Positions 40,301 through 49,263 of a stretch of 64,000 nucleotides of DNA are shown here, one piece after another. The position numbers and the translations under genes were made by a program. Source of the stretch: Rhodococcus aetherivorans. GTDB taxonomy: Bacteria > Actinomycetota > Actinomycetes > Mycobacteriales > Mycobacteriaceae. The stretch is from contig NZ_JAALEG010000013.1 of the NCBI RefSeq assembly GCF_011058165.1, positions 1 through 64,000 of the forward strand, in the 5' to 3' direction. The notes under the pieces are model-generated. The model did no database searches. It saw only the letters and a program-made list of their open reading frames with translations, and was not told where the DNA came from. Positions within the stretch are counted from its first letter, which is position 1. Each line of letters opens with the position of its first letter.

Positions 40301-41068
40301 ATGCCGAACGCACAGCGGGTTGCACGACTTCTTCTCGTCTCGATCCTGACCGCCATGGCCCTGCTCGGTTCGGGGGCCGCGGCCGCGGCGGGAACCGTCG
40401 GCGGTGCGCCGCCGGCCAGGCTGCCCGCGTCGGCGCTCGAGCCGGCGAACGGCGCGGTGGTGGGGGTGGGACATCCCGTGACCGTCCGGTTCGGCGCACC
40501 GGTCGGTGACCGCGCCGCCGCCGAACGTGCCGTCGAGATCACCACGTCGAAGCCCGTGAGCGGCCGTTTCGCGTGGCTCGACGACAGCCGCGTGCAGTGG
40601 GTTCCCGACCGCCTCTGGCCGGGGCACACCACCGTGACCGTCGCCGTGGCCGGGGCGCGCACCGAGTTCCAGGTCGGCGACGAGTTCGTCGCCGTCGCGA
40701 ACCGGTCGACGCACCAGTTCACGGTCATCCTCAACGGCGAGGTGGTGCGGACGATGCCGGCGTCGATGGGCAAGCCCGGCTACGAGACCCCGGTCGGCAC
40801 CTTCTCGGTTCTGGAGAAGTTCCGCGATCTCGTCATGGACTCGTCCACCTACGGCGTCCCGATCGACTCGCCGGAGGGTTACCGCATCGACACCGAGTAC
40901 GCCGTGCGGCTCACCTGGGGTGGCATCTTCGTGCACGCGGCGCCGTGGTCGGTGGACTCGCAGGGCTACGCGAACGTCAGCCACGGCTGCATCAACCTGA
41001 GTACCGAGAACGCGCAGTGGTACTTCGACCGGGTGAAGATCGGCGACCCGGTGATCGTGGAGGGCTGA
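40301..41068 (+). CDS. L,D-transpeptidase with signal peptide and Ig-like domain
   Basis: 255 residues. N-terminal Sec signal [24 protein letters not shown], then an Ig-like domain ([17 protein letters not shown] to TVTVAVAG) and the YkuD catalytic domain with HGxx[11 protein letters not shown] near 227-234, Cys about 230. It makes 3-to-3 crosslinks in peptidoglycan outside the membrane. The sequence is close to the LdtA/LdtB group of mycobacteria but shorter and not lipidated. The ATG at 40301 has GAGGGG about 10 nt upstream. A paralogue with a lipobox is at 45315-46541. Confidence 0.93.
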   Translation: MPNAQRVARLLLVSILTAMALLGSGAAAAAGTVGGAPPARLPASALEPANGAVVGVGHPVTVRFGAPVGDRAAAERAVEITTSKPVSGRFAWLDDSRVQWVPDRLWPGHTTVTVAVAGARTEFQVGDEFVAVANRSTHQFTVILNGEVVRTMPASMGKPGYETPVGTFSVLEKFRDLVMDSSTYGVPIDSPEGYRIDTEYAVRLTWGGIFVHAAPWSVDSQGYANVSHGCINLSTENAQWYFDRVKIGDPVIVEG

Positions 41069-41087
41069 CCGGCAGGAGGGACGCACC

Positions 41088-41831
41088 GTGACGGACGTGA
41101 CCATCCCCACGGAGCGCGGGCCGATGCCCGCCCACCTCGCCACGCCCGCAGGCCCCGGTCCGTGGCCCGGGGTCGTCGTGATCCACGACGCGCTGGGCAT
41201 GAGCCGCGACATCCGCGCCCAGGCCGACTGGCTCGCCGGCGAGGGCTTCCTTGCCGTCGCGCCGGACCTGTTCCACGGGTCCAGGCGGTCCACCTGCCTG
41301 TTCTCCCTCTTCCGGGGCTGGGTGCCGCGCGGCGACCTGGACGCCGCGCGGAACTGGCTCGCGGACCGGCGGGACTGCACGGGCCGCATCGGCGTGATCG
41401 GGTTCTGCATGGGCGGCGGCTTCGCCCTCGCCGTCGCGTCCGACCACAACTTCGCCGCGGCGAGCGTCAACTACGGCGGCCTCACGAAGGAAGTCGAGCG
41501 TGCCCTGCCGCGGGCGTGTCCGATCGTCGGCAGTTTCGGGACGAAGGACCGATGGCCCGGCGTGCGCGAGGTGCCCGACCGGCTCGAACCGGTACTGACG
41601 GCCGCGAACATCGACCACGACATCGAGCGATACCCGAACGTGGGGCACGGCTTCATGAACGACCACGACCCCGGTGATCTGTCGATCGTGGACAGGACCA
41701 TCGCCAAGGTCGTGGCCGCCCGCTACGACGAGCCGGCCACCCGCGACGCGCGCGCCCGCATCGCCGCCTTCTTCCGCAGGCACCTCGGCGACGCTCCGCC
41801 CGCGAGCGACGGGCCCGGGGCGGCTACTTGA
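41088..41831 (+). CDS. Dienelactone hydrolase family protein
   Basis: 247 residues. Alpha/beta hydrolase of the dienelactone hydrolase group: [28 protein letters not shown], nucleophile Cys107 in [13 protein letters not shown], and a C-terminal histidine in [11 protein letters not shown]. The cysteine nucleophile is characteristic of this family. The real substrate is often not dienelactone. GTG start 41088, 19 bp after the L,D-transpeptidase stop, so possibly co-transcribed. Its end overlaps the end of the convergent SDR gene by 8 bp. Confidence 0.9.
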   Translation: MTDVTIPTERGPMPAHLATPAGPGPWPGVVVIHDALGMSRDIRAQADWLAGEGFLAVAPDLFHGSRRSTCLFSLFRGWVPRGDLDAARNWLADRRDCTGRIGVIGFCMGGGFALAVASDHNFAAASVNYGGLTKEVERALPRACPIVGSFGTKDRWPGVREVPDRLEPVLTAANIDHDIERYPNVGHGFMNDHDPGDLSIVDRTIAKVVAARYDEPATRDARARIAAFFRRHLGDAPPASDGPGAAT

Positions 41832-42660
41832 TCACCGAGCCCGCGTCGATCGGCAGCTGCACGCCGGTGACGTAGCGTCCCGCGTCGCTGACCAGGAACA
41901 GGATCGCATTGCTGATGTCGACCGGTTCGACCCATTCGATCGGCAGGGCGTTCATGGCCTTGAACGACTCGGCCGCTTCCTCGCGGGTGATCTCCGACGG
42001 CTTCTTGTCCGGCAGGAAGACCGAGTAGGTCTGCTCGTTGTGGATCATGTCTGTGTTCACTGCCGTGGGATGCACCGAGTTCACACGGATCATGTGGGGA
42101 GCGAGCTCGTTGGCGAGTGTCTTCGTCAACCCCACCACTCCGTGCTTGGCGGCGACGTAGTGGGCAAGGTTCGCCAGGCCCTTGATGCCGGCGGTGGAAC
42201 TGGTGAGCACGATTGCGCCGCCGTCGTCGTTGGCCTTCAGGTGCGGCACGGCTGCCCGCACCGTCTTGAACACCCCCGTGAGATTGATATCGATCATGTC
42301 GTCCCACATCTCGTCCGTCAGGTCCTCGACCGGCGCGAAGCTGGCGATGCCGGCGTTCGCGAGGACGATGTCGAGCCGGCCGAGCTGGGCGACGCCCTCG
42401 TCGACCGCCGATTTCAGGGCGGCGCTGTCGCGGACGTCGGCCTGGCCGGCGATGATCCGCCGGTCCAGCGCCTCGACCTGCCGGACGGTCTCGGCGAGGT
42501 CGTCGGCGGTCGCGAGTGGGTATCCCACCGTGTCGACCTGGGCGCAGAGGTCGACGGCGATGATGTCGGCCCCCTCCTGGGCCAGCCGGACGGCGTGACT
42601 GCGGCCCTGTCCGCGTGCGGCACCGGTGATGAACGCGACCTTGTCCTCGAGCTGACCCAT
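41824..42660 (-). CDS. Mycofactocin-dependent short-chain dehydrogenase
   Basis: 278 residues. NAD-binding [20 protein letters not shown] with the RGQGRSH variant, [19 protein letters not shown] and the insert with [20 protein letters not shown] define the mycofactocin-coupled SDR subfamily (carveol dehydrogenase-like), which keep their nicotinamide bound and use mycofactocin for re-oxidation. Active site Ser in LTSSTAG, YVAAK (Tyr-Lys). Substrates are alcohols such as terpenols; the actual one is unknown. The mycofactocin biosynthesis genes are not in the window. Divergent from a TetR-hemerythrin-SRPBCC set. Confidence 0.9.
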   Translation of the reverse strand: MGQLEDKVAFITGAARGQGRSHAVRLAQEGADIIAVDLCAQVDTVGYPLATADDLAETVRQVEALDRRIIAGQADVRDSAALKSAVDEGVAQLGRLDIVLANAGIASFAPVEDLTDEMWDDMIDINLTGVFKTVRAAVPHLKANDDGGAIVLTSSTAGIKGLANLAHYVAAKHGVVGLTKTLANELAPHMIRVNSVHPTAVNTDMIHNEQTYSVFLPDKKPSEITREEAAESFKAMNALPIEWVEPVDISNAILFLVSDAGRYVTGVQLPIDAGSVIK

Positions 42661-42889
42661 GGCGACACTCCTTCGACGGTCGATGTGATCCGCCTCCGAG
42701 GCTAGAGGGGTTCGCTGGTGGTCGGACCGAAATCGCAAGGTGGATCGGCATACTCGACGTCCGGTCCGGTCGTGGAGAACATTCCCGGCGGGCAACGGAC
42801 GCCGGGCGCCCCGGCGCGGTAGGGGTCTCCGATCGGTGCGGGCAGCGTGCACGAAAGATTTGGCCTGAAGCTACTTGTATTGAAAACGG

Positions 42890-42904
42890 AACGGTTCTAC
42901 CGTT
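42890..42904. promoter_or_regulatory. Candidate TetR operator
   Basis: AACGG at 42890-42894 and CCGTT at 42900-42904 with a 5-nt spacer, immediately before the TetR start. A TGTATT -10-like sequence is just upstream, so the repeat would lie at the transcription start. Confidence 0.4.
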
Positions 42905-42909
42905 GGAGT

Positions 42910-43566
42910 ATGAGCGCAGAAGCGCGCGACGTGGGCCCGGTGGAGGAGAAGCCGCGGCGGTACGACTCGACCCTTCGCCGGCGCCAGGCCGAGCAGAACC
43001 GGCGGGCCGTCCTCGACGCCGCCACCACTCTGTTCTCCGAGGGTGGGTGGTCGGTCGCGGTCCGAGACGTCGCGCGCTCGGCGGGCACATCGGTCGAAAC
43101 GGTGTATGCCCACTTCGGTTCCAAGGCGGGGCTCCTCATGCAGGTGCTCGACGTCGCCGTTGTCGGGGACGACGAACGGGTGGCGCTGATGGACCGGCCG
43201 GAGTTCGCCGCCCTGTCGCAGGGCGCCCCTCGGGATCGGGCCGCCGCGGCAGCCGCCCTGGTGACCGGCATCAACCGACGAACCGTCGGCCTGCAGCGCA
43301 CCCTGCGCGCGGCAGCCGTCGTGGAGCCGGACCTCGCGACATGGCTGGAACAGGCACGGGAGCGCCAGCGCCTGAACGTGCGGGTCGGCGGTGCGATGAT
43401 GGCCGGCCGTGAACTGAGCCCGGTCGAGGCCGAGGGGCTGTGGGCCGTGCTCAGCATGGAGGTGTACGAGCTGTTGACCGGCAGCACCGGCTGGAGCCCT
43501 GAGCAGTACGAGAACTGGCTCACCGGAGCCGTCATCCGGCTCCTGGGCCTGGAGAGTGGAAGGTGA
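42910..43566 (+). CDS. TetR family transcriptional regulator
   Basis: 218 residues. The helix-turn-helix is in TTLFSEGGWSVAVRDVARSAGTSVETVYAHFGSKAGLL. ATG 42910 is favoured over an earlier GTG (42847) because a -10-like sequence and inverted repeat fall between them; the ribosome-binding site GGAG is very close. It heads a run with hemerythrin and SRPBCC genes (gaps of 6 nt and -1 nt) and is divergent from the mycofactocin SDR gene. Likely controls both, ligand unknown. Confidence 0.88.
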   Translation: MSAEARDVGPVEEKPRRYDSTLRRRQAEQNRRAVLDAATTLFSEGGWSVAVRDVARSAGTSVETVYAHFGSKAGLLMQVLDVAVVGDDERVALMDRPEFAALSQGAPRDRAAAAAALVTGINRRTVGLQRTLRAAAVVEPDLATWLEQARERQRLNVRVGGAMMAGRELSPVEAEGLWAVLSMEVYELLTGSTGWSPEQYENWLTGAVIRLLGLESGR

Positions 43567-43572
43567 TGGGCC

Positions 43573-44280
43573 ATGACTACCGACCATGGACCCGCAGACA
43601 CACGCAGCATGGGAATAGTGCACAGCGCACTTCGCCGTGACCTGGAACGCACCCGGATCGTGCTCACCACCGAGCCGTACCCGGACTCTCGGCGTCGACG
43701 CGGACTGGCGGAGCACGTGTTGTGGATGATGCGCTTCCTGCACATCCATCACACCGGCGAGGATGTCGGGCTGTGGCCCTTGATCCGGGTGAAGAACCCC
43801 GACGCCGGCGCCCTGCTGGACCAGATGGACGCCGACCACCAGCGGATCGCACCGGCGATCACCGCCCTGGAAGACGCAGCGCGGGCCTACCGCGACGACG
43901 CGAACGCTCGGCAACCGCTGCTCGAAGCGCTGGCCGGGCTCACCGACGTGCTCCTTCCCCATCTGCGGCGTGAAGAGCTGGAGATGATGCCGGTCGTGGC
44001 CGCGACCCTCACCACCGCCGAGTACCACGACGTGGAACAGGAGTATTTCGTCAGGCCCAAGAGCTTCCTGGAACTCGGCGCGGAGGCCCACTGGGTCATC
44101 GACGGGCTCGGCGAGGACGACCGTGAGCTGATCATGCACGTGGTCCCCGCCGTGCCGCGCTTCATCCTGCTGCACGGCTTCGCGCGCACCTACCGGCGCA
44201 AGTCCAGCTTGCGGTGGGGCCACGGGCCCGCCGCCGAGCTGCCGTCGCTCAACCTTGCGCTTCTCGAGGGGCGATCCTGA
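43573..44280 (+). CDS. Hemerythrin-like domain protein
   Basis: 235 residues. Four-helix bundle with iron ligands: H in IVHSALRRDLER, HIHHTGEDVGLWP, MDADHQRIAP and LLPHLRREELEMMP, matching the HHE pattern. A C-terminal segment of about 90 residues is extra. Such proteins bind a di-iron site for oxygen, NO or redox sensing. The start is 6 nt after the TetR stop, and it overlaps the SRPBCC gene by one base (TGATG). Role in this set is unknown. Confidence 0.88.
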   Translation: MTTDHGPADTRSMGIVHSALRRDLERTRIVLTTEPYPDSRRRRGLAEHVLWMMRFLHIHHTGEDVGLWPLIRVKNPDAGALLDQMDADHQRIAPAITALEDAARAYRDDANARQPLLEALAGLTDVLLPHLRREELEMMPVVAATLTTAEYHDVEQEYFVRPKSFLELGAEAHWVIDGLGEDDRELIMHVVPAVPRFILLHGFARTYRRKSSLRWGHGPAAELPSLNLALLEGRS

Positions 44281-44849
44281 TGGGCACCTTGGCGCGGCAC
44301 GGCAGGACCGAGACGGTGAGCCGCGCCCCGGCGGAGGCGGTGTGGCAGATCATCACCGACGTGACCCGGGTCGGTGAGTGGAGTCACGAATGCCGGGAAG
44401 CTCGCCTGCTCGGAAACGCCCGAGCGGCAGCGCCGGGAATCCGGTTCCGGGGCAGGAACCGCTCCGGCGGCCTCCGGTGGAGCCGGTCGTGCGTATTCAC
44501 CGTTGTGGAGCCGCCGCGGACGCTGGCGTGGCGGACGGCGGGTCTCCTGGGCCGGGCGGACAGCACCGAATGGCGCATCGACCTCGAACCCGTCCCCGGA
44601 GGCACCAAGATCGTCCAGACCTACCGTGTGCTCCACGTGGCACCGGGCCTGGACCGGGTCTATTGGAGGCTGGTCAAGGCGCACCGAGACCGGCGCGCGG
44701 CACTGGAGGGCGACCTCCGCCGACTCGCCGAACTGGCGGCGGTCGAGGCCGCGTCGCACACGCCGGCCATGCGCCCGCCTCGCGAGGGAAGCGCTGTGGC
44801 CGACGGTTCCCTCGGCCGCGGTACGGAACGTCGCCGGTACTCGGCGTAG
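44280..44849 (+). CDS. SRPBCC family protein (START-like, polyketide cyclase/dehydrase)
   Basis: 189 residues. Fold shown by TVSRAPAEAVWQIITDVTRVGEWSHECREARLL, GGLRWSRSCVFTVVEPPRTLAWRT, and a C-terminal amphipathic helix. SRPBCC proteins bind hydrophobic ligands in a deep pocket. Start ATG overlaps the hemerythrin stop (TGATG), so the pair is coupled. A polar, Arg-rich C-terminal tail of about 30 residues is not part of the fold. Function not assigned. Confidence 0.87.
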   Translation: MGTLARHGRTETVSRAPAEAVWQIITDVTRVGEWSHECREARLLGNARAAAPGIRFRGRNRSGGLRWSRSCVFTVVEPPRTLAWRTAGLLGRADSTEWRIDLEPVPGGTKIVQTYRVLHVAPGLDRVYWRLVKAHRDRRAALEGDLRRLAELAAVEAASHTPAMRPPREGSAVADGSLGRGTERRRYSA

Positions 44850-44938
44850 TCCGGGCGGTCCCGCGGAGGCGCGGCCGGTGTTCGAGACCGCGTCGAAGGC
44901 GGGGTGGCTGGTGGGGTGGCAAGGGCGTGGGTAAAGAA

Positions 44939-44971
44939 AAAGGCCAGACCTCGTGGGGAGGTCTGGCCTTT
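44939..44971. terminator. Intrinsic terminator, 14-bp stem
   Basis: Perfect 14-bp stem 44939-44952 with 44958-44971 and 5-nt loop, flanked by AAAG on the left and TTTCTT on the right. It ends the SRPBCC operon and could also end the leftward tRNA-Lys transcript. Confidence 0.85.
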
Positions 44972-44975
44972 CTTG

Positions 44976-45048
<73 letters not shown>

Positions 45049-45314
45049 TTGGCGGTGCGTCTCCGGGCCGTTGTCCCGGCGACGAAGGAAAGATTACACA
45101 CCTTCCAGTAGCGCACCAAATCGGCAGGTCATGCCGCATTTCGGTGGGAGCGACACGTAACGCCGAGGGGTCCGGCGGCGATTGGTATTCGAACGTTATT
45201 CGCGTCGTCGACGTCGCGACGGCTCCGCCTCGAGCGGGGCTGGCATCATCGAGCGCACACGCATCGACGTGCACTTTTGCGGCCCGGGGGAGGCCCGGAA
45301 TCGGAGGGTGGAGA

Positions 45315-46541
45315 GTGGTTGGGAACAGTGCGGCGCCGCGCCGACGGCGGAATCGGCGCGCCGTCGCGGTGGTGCTCGGGACCGTGTTGGTCGGCATCAT
45401 GACCTTCGTCACGGCCTGCTCCGGTGCGAGCAGCGCCGGCGGGGCCGAGGAGGTGCCGATCGATTCGAATCCGCTCGCCGCGCTCATCAAGCCCACGGTG
45501 TCGGCGAGCGTCGTCGACGGAGGAGTCGGCTTCTCGCCCATCGAGCCCGTGACGGTCTCGGTGGTCAACGGCAAGCTCGAGTCGGTCACGCTGCTCAACC
45601 CGGACGGGGAACCCGTCGCCGGGGCGCTCGGCCCGGACGGAGCCACCTGGGCCAACACCGAGCCCCTCGGTTACAGCCGGCAGTACCGGCTCGAGGCCGT
45701 CGCGTACGGGCTCGGCGGAGCGACCACGACCGTCGCCTCCTTCGCCACCAGCGCCCCCGGCAACCTCACCCAGCCCTACGTGATGCCGGGCGAGGGCTCG
45801 GTCGTCGGCATCGGCCAGCCCGTCGCGATCCAGTTCGACGAGAACATCCCTGATCGCCTCGCCGTCGAGCAGGCCATCACCGTCGTCACCGACCCGCCGG
45901 TGGAGGGCGCGTTCTACTGGCTCAGCAACCGCGAGGTGCGGTGGCGGCCCGAGAACTACTGGGCGCCGGGCACGACGGTCACGGTGGACGTGAAGGTCTA
46001 CGGCCGCGATCTCGGCGACGGTCTGTTCGGGCAGTCGGATGTGCATTCGACCTTCACCGTCGGCGACGCGGTGATCATCACCGCCGACGACAACACCAAG
46101 CAGGTCACCGTCAACCGCAACGGGGTCGACGTGATGACGATGCCCACGTCCATGGGCAAGGACAGCACGCCCACCCCGAACGGCGTGTACACGATCGGCG
46201 ACCGGTTCGAGCATCTGGTGATGGACTCGTCGACCTACGGCGTAGCCGTCGACTCCCCGCAGGGCTACCGGACCCCGGTGGACTGGGCGACGCGGATGTC
46301 GTACAGCGGCATCTTCTTCCACTCCGCGCCGTGGTCGCTCGGCGATCAGGGTTCCCGCAACGTCAGCCACGGCTGCCTCAACCTGAGCCCGGCCAACGCC
46401 AGGTGGATCTTCGACAACACCAAGCGCGGCGACATCGTGATCGTGAAGAACACCGTCGGCGGCATCCTCGAAGGCACCGAGGGGCTCGGGGACTGGAACA
46501 TCCCGTGGTCGACATGGAAGGCCGGAAACGCACGCGCCTGA
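45315..46541 (+). CDS. ldtB: L,D-transpeptidase, LdtB/LdtMt2-type lipoprotein
   Basis: 408 residues, the same size as mycobacterial LdtMt2 (Rv2518c), and same place in gene order. Lipoprotein signal with lipobox VTAC (Cys about 36), then two Ig-like domains (about 60-150 and 150-255) and the YkuD domain. Active site HSAPWSLGDQGSRNVSHGCLNLS contains SHGC; the catalytic Cys is about 358. It forms 3-to-3 crosslinks that give resistance to many beta-lactams. The GTG at 45315 has GGAGG 8 nt upstream. Acts at the outer face of the membrane. Confidence 0.95.
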   Translation: MVGNSAAPRRRRNRRAVAVVLGTVLVGIMTFVTACSGASSAGGAEEVPIDSNPLAALIKPTVSASVVDGGVGFSPIEPVTVSVVNGKLESVTLLNPDGEPVAGALGPDGATWANTEPLGYSRQYRLEAVAYGLGGATTTVASFATSAPGNLTQPYVMPGEGSVVGIGQPVAIQFDENIPDRLAVEQAITVVTDPPVEGAFYWLSNREVRWRPENYWAPGTTVTVDVKVYGRDLGDGLFGQSDVHSTFTVGDAVIITADDNTKQVTVNRNGVDVMTMPTSMGKDSTPTPNGVYTIGDRFEHLVMDSSTYGVAVDSPQGYRTPVDWATRMSYSGIFFHSAPWSLGDQGSRNVSHGCLNLSPANARWIFDNTKRGDIVIVKNTVGGILEGTEGLGDWNIPWSTWKAGNARA

Positions 46542-46619
46542 TCCGCCGCCGGGCCGCCCGGCGGCGCCACCCCGGCGTGTGGCAGGCTGGGGCCGCCTCC
46601 TGTGGTAGGGGTTGGCACG

Positions 46620-46650
46620 AGACCCCCGGGATCGACGATCCAGGGGGTCT
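46620..46650 (+). terminator. Hairpin after ldtB
   Basis: Stem AGACCCCC (46620-46627) with GGGGGTCT (46643-46650) plus inner GGATC (46629-46633) with GATCC (46637-46641), one mismatch between them, loop GAC; followed by TCTTCCC. Confidence 0.65.
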
Positions 46651-46812
46651 TCCCATGTCGGGCGGCGCCTTCCGGGCAGCCCGCCCCCGCGGAAGGTCGA
46701 CATGCGGTCCTGCGCGGCGGACAATCAGGGAAAGGCATGCCTACCTGTGACGTCGACCGACCGTGGACCACCGAGGGTGGCCCGGCGGACAGGACCGAGT
46801 CGAGGAGGATTC

Positions 46813-48273
46813 ATGTCTACGACGACAGATCCCACGTTCTACCGCACCCCGAGTGACGCCGTAGCAGCCGCGCCCGAGCGGCTTGCCTATGTGGCTGCCT
46901 TCGATCCCGCAGGCCGGGCGAAGGACGCGATCGCAGTGGTCGATTGCGAGCCGGGTTCGCCGACATACGGTGGTGTGGTCGGCTGGACCGAGTTGCCGAC
47001 GGCGGGCAACGAGTTGCACCACTTCGGGTGGAACGCCTGCTCGAGCGCGCTGTGTCATGAGGGGCACGGTCATGAGGGGCACGGTCACGAGGGGCACGGC
47101 GATCACCACGCCGGGCATCACGGGCAGCCGCTCGAGCGGCGATACCTGGTGGTGCCGGGCATCCGCTCGTCGAGAACGTACATCCTCGACACCAAACCCG
47201 ACCCGCGGCACCCGGTGGTGACCCGCACGATCGAGGCCGCCGAGCTCGCCGCGAAGGCGGGATACTCGCGGCCGCACACGGTGCATTGCGGACCGGGGGG
47301 CATCTTCATGTCCGCCCTGGGCGGCGCCGACGGCGCCGAGGGTCCGGGCGGTGTCGCGCTGCTCGACCACGACACGTTCGACGTCGTCGGAGCGTGGGAG
47401 GCGGAGCACGGCGAGCAGTTCTTGGCGTACGACGTGTGGTGGCACCTGAAGTACGACACGGTGATCACCTCCGAGTGGGCCACGCCGTCGATGATCGAGA
47501 ACGGACTCGACGCCGAGGACCTCCTCGGCCGCAGGTTCGGACACCACCTGGACTTCTGGAGCATGTCCGAGCGCAAGCTGACCCAGCGCGTCGACCTCGG
47601 CGACGAGCACCAGATGGTTCTCGAACTCCGCCCGGCTCACAATCCCTCCGAGGCGTTCGGGTTCGTGGGAGTCGTCATCAGCGTGGAGGATCTGTCGGCC
47701 TCCGTGTGGATGTGGCACAAGAGCGACGACCGGTGGGTGGTCGAGAAGGTGATCACCATTCCGGCGGAGCCGGCCGAGGCCGACGATCTGCCGCCCGCGC
47801 TGAAACCCTTCGGCGCGGTACCGCCGCTCGTCTCCGACATCGATCTGTCGGTCGACGACCGCTGGCTGTACGTCTCGTGCTGGGGCACAGGAGAACTCAA
47901 GCAGTACGACGTCGGCGATCCGTTCCACCCGAGGGAGACGGGATCGGTGCGCCTCGGTGGGATCGTGCGACGCGAGCCGCACCCGGCGGATCCGGACCTC
48001 CGGCTCGCGGGAGCTCCGCAGATGGTGGAGGTCAGTCGCGACGGACGCCGGGTCTACGCCACCAACTCGCTCTATGCGGCCTGGGACGAGGTCTTCTACC
48101 CGGACGGGGTGGGGGCGTGGATGGCGAAGTTCGATGCCGACGTCTCCGCCGGTGGTCTGGTCATCGACCGCGGATTCTTCCCGCACGGCGACGACTTCCG
48201 CGGACGCAGGGTGCACCAGACCCGCCTGCAGGGCGGGGATGCGTCCAGCGACTCGTACTGCTTCACCGGGTGA
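46813..48273 (+). CDS. Selenium-binding protein 56 family / methanethiol oxidase
   Basis: 486 residues. SBP56 beta-propeller family; bacterial members oxidise methanethiol to formaldehyde, H2S and H2O2 using copper. Signatures: LAYVAAFDPAGRAKDAIAVVDCEPGSPTYG, GNELHHFGWNACSSALC, RPHTVHCGPGGIFMSALGG and ISVEDLSASVWMWHK. An unusual insertion at residues 82-104 has three HEGHG repeats followed by DHHAGHHG, which could bind copper or another metal. ATG 46813 follows AGGAGGA at 8 nt. Its own promoter is in the gap after ldtB. Confidence 0.9.
   Translation: MSTTTDPTFYRTPSDAVAAAPERLAYVAAFDPAGRAKDAIAVVDCEPGSPTYGGVVGWTELPTAGNELHHFGWNACSSALCHEGHGHEGHGHEGHGDHHAGHHGQPLERRYLVVPGIRSSRTYILDTKPDPRHPVVTRTIEAAELAAKAGYSRPHTVHCGPGGIFMSALGGADGAEGPGGVALLDHDTFDVVGAWEAEHGEQFLAYDVWWHLKYDTVITSEWATPSMIENGLDAEDLLGRRFGHHLDFWSMSERKLTQRVDLGDEHQMVLELRPAHNPSEAFGFVGVVISVEDLSASVWMWHKSDDRWVVEKVITIPAEPAEADDLPPALKPFGAVPPLVSDIDLSVDDRWLYVSCWGTGELKQYDVGDPFHPRETGSVRLGGIVRREPHPADPDLRLAGAPQMVEVSRDGRRVYATNSLYAAWDEVFYPDGVGAWMAKFDADVSAGGLVIDRGFFPHGDDFRGRRVHQTRLQGGDASSDSYCFTG
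47056..47100 (+). repeat. Three 15-bp tandem repeats in the SBP56 gene (HEGHG)
   Basis: Units at 47056, 47071 and 47086 encode HEGHG each; the first two are identical and the third differs at two bases. In-frame copy number could vary between strains. Confidence 0.9.
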
Positions 48274-48377
48274 TCGCCGTTGCACGGCGGGTCGATCGCG
48301 CGATTCGGCGGTCGTCCGCCCAAGCGCCGCATCTCGGGACGGAGCGCTGGTGCAGAGCTGCGCGACGCCGAAAAAGA

Positions 48378-48415
48378 CGAGTCCCTGACCGGCATCTCTG
48401 CTGGTCAGGGACTCG
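48378..48415 (-). terminator. Intrinsic terminator of tRNA-His
   Basis: A perfect 13-bp stem, 48378-48390 with 48403-48415, and 12-nt loop. On the minus strand it is followed by TCTTTTT, a T-run in the correct place for the leftward tRNA-His transcript; it also lies about 100 bp after the convergent SBP56 gene. Confidence 0.85.
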
Positions 48416-48424
48416 CCCTGTGGG

Positions 48425-48498
48425 GGTGAGTGACGGGACTCGAACCCGCGACAGCCAGGATCACAACCTGGTGCTCTACCAACTGAACTACACTCACC
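48425..48498 (-). tRNA. tRNA-His (anticodon GTG)
   Basis: On the minus strand GTGAGTG pairs with CACTCAC, and the anticodon loop TTGTGAT gives GTG. The extra G(-1) opposite C73 expected of tRNA-His is encoded (48498 with 48425). CCA is not encoded. Confidence 0.95.
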
Positions 48499-48580
48499 AT
48501 CGCATTCGCGATCGGCCTGGGCCGGTTGCGCCTGCGGTACAGATACTAGCCTGACTTGCCGGAAACGGCGAATCCGCAGG

Positions 48581-49180
48581 TCAGGCCGGACCCAACTCCT
48601 TCGTGACAGCGGCGATCTCGGCCGACGGCGGGCCCGGTGGGGCGACGAACGCGGTTCGCCGGTAGTACCGCAGTTCCCGGATCGACTCCTTTATGTCGGC
48701 GAGCGCCCGATGCGACAGGCCCTTCGCCGGCTGCCCGAAGTAGATCCGCGGGTACCAGCGCCGGCACAGCTCCTTGACGGAGCTGACGTCCACCATGCGG
48801 TAGTGGAGGTAGGCGTCGAGTTCGGGCATGTCGCGGGCGATGAACCCGCGGTCCGTCGCGATCGAGTTGCCGGCCAGCGGCGCGGTGCCGGCCTCCGGGA
48901 CGTGGGCCCGGATGTAGTCGAGCACCATCTTCTCCGCCTCGGCGACGCTCACCGTGGACCGGCGCACCTCGTCGGTGAGCCCGGAGCGCTCGTGCATCTG
49001 GGTGACGACGTCCGGCATCGCGGCGAGCGCGTCGTCGTCGGCGTGGATGACGATGTCCACCCCGTCGCCGAGCACGTTGAGATCACTGTCGGTGACGAGG
49101 GCGGCGATCTCGATCAGCTTGTCGCTGTCGATCCGCAATCCGGTCATTTCGCAATCGATCCACACAAGTTTGTCCTGCAC
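48581..49180 (-). CDS. orn: Oligoribonuclease
   Basis: 199 residues. DEDDh exonuclease that degrades 2-5 nt RNA and linear di-nucleotides such as pGpG. Asp9 and Glu11 in [19 protein letters not shown], the conserved [22 protein letters not shown] with His and Asp. GTG start at 49180 gives the family N-terminus (VQDKLVWID). It is divergent from the HerA-like gene by an 83-bp gap, as Rv2511 beside Rv2510c. Confidence 0.96.
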   Translation of the reverse strand: MQDKLVWIDCEMTGLRIDSDKLIEIAALVTDSDLNVLGDGVDIVIHADDDALAAMPDVVTQMHERSGLTDEVRRSTVSVAEAEKMVLDYIRAHVPEAGTAPLAGNSIATDRGFIARDMPELDAYLHYRMVDVSSVKELCRRWYPRIYFGQPAKGLSHRALADIKESIRELRYYRRTAFVAPPGPPSAEIAAVTKELGPA

Positions 49181-49263
49181 GAAACACAGAGTAGTCAGGC
49201 CGGTCGTGGCGATAAGGTCACGGTGACCATTCCGCGGCCGCACGTGGACGAGGAGGACACCGC

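Noticed and set aside
46728..46740. AGGCATGCC-like metal-regulator box before the SBP56 gene
   Set aside because: Short palindrome that does not match IdeR, MntR or Zur patterns well.
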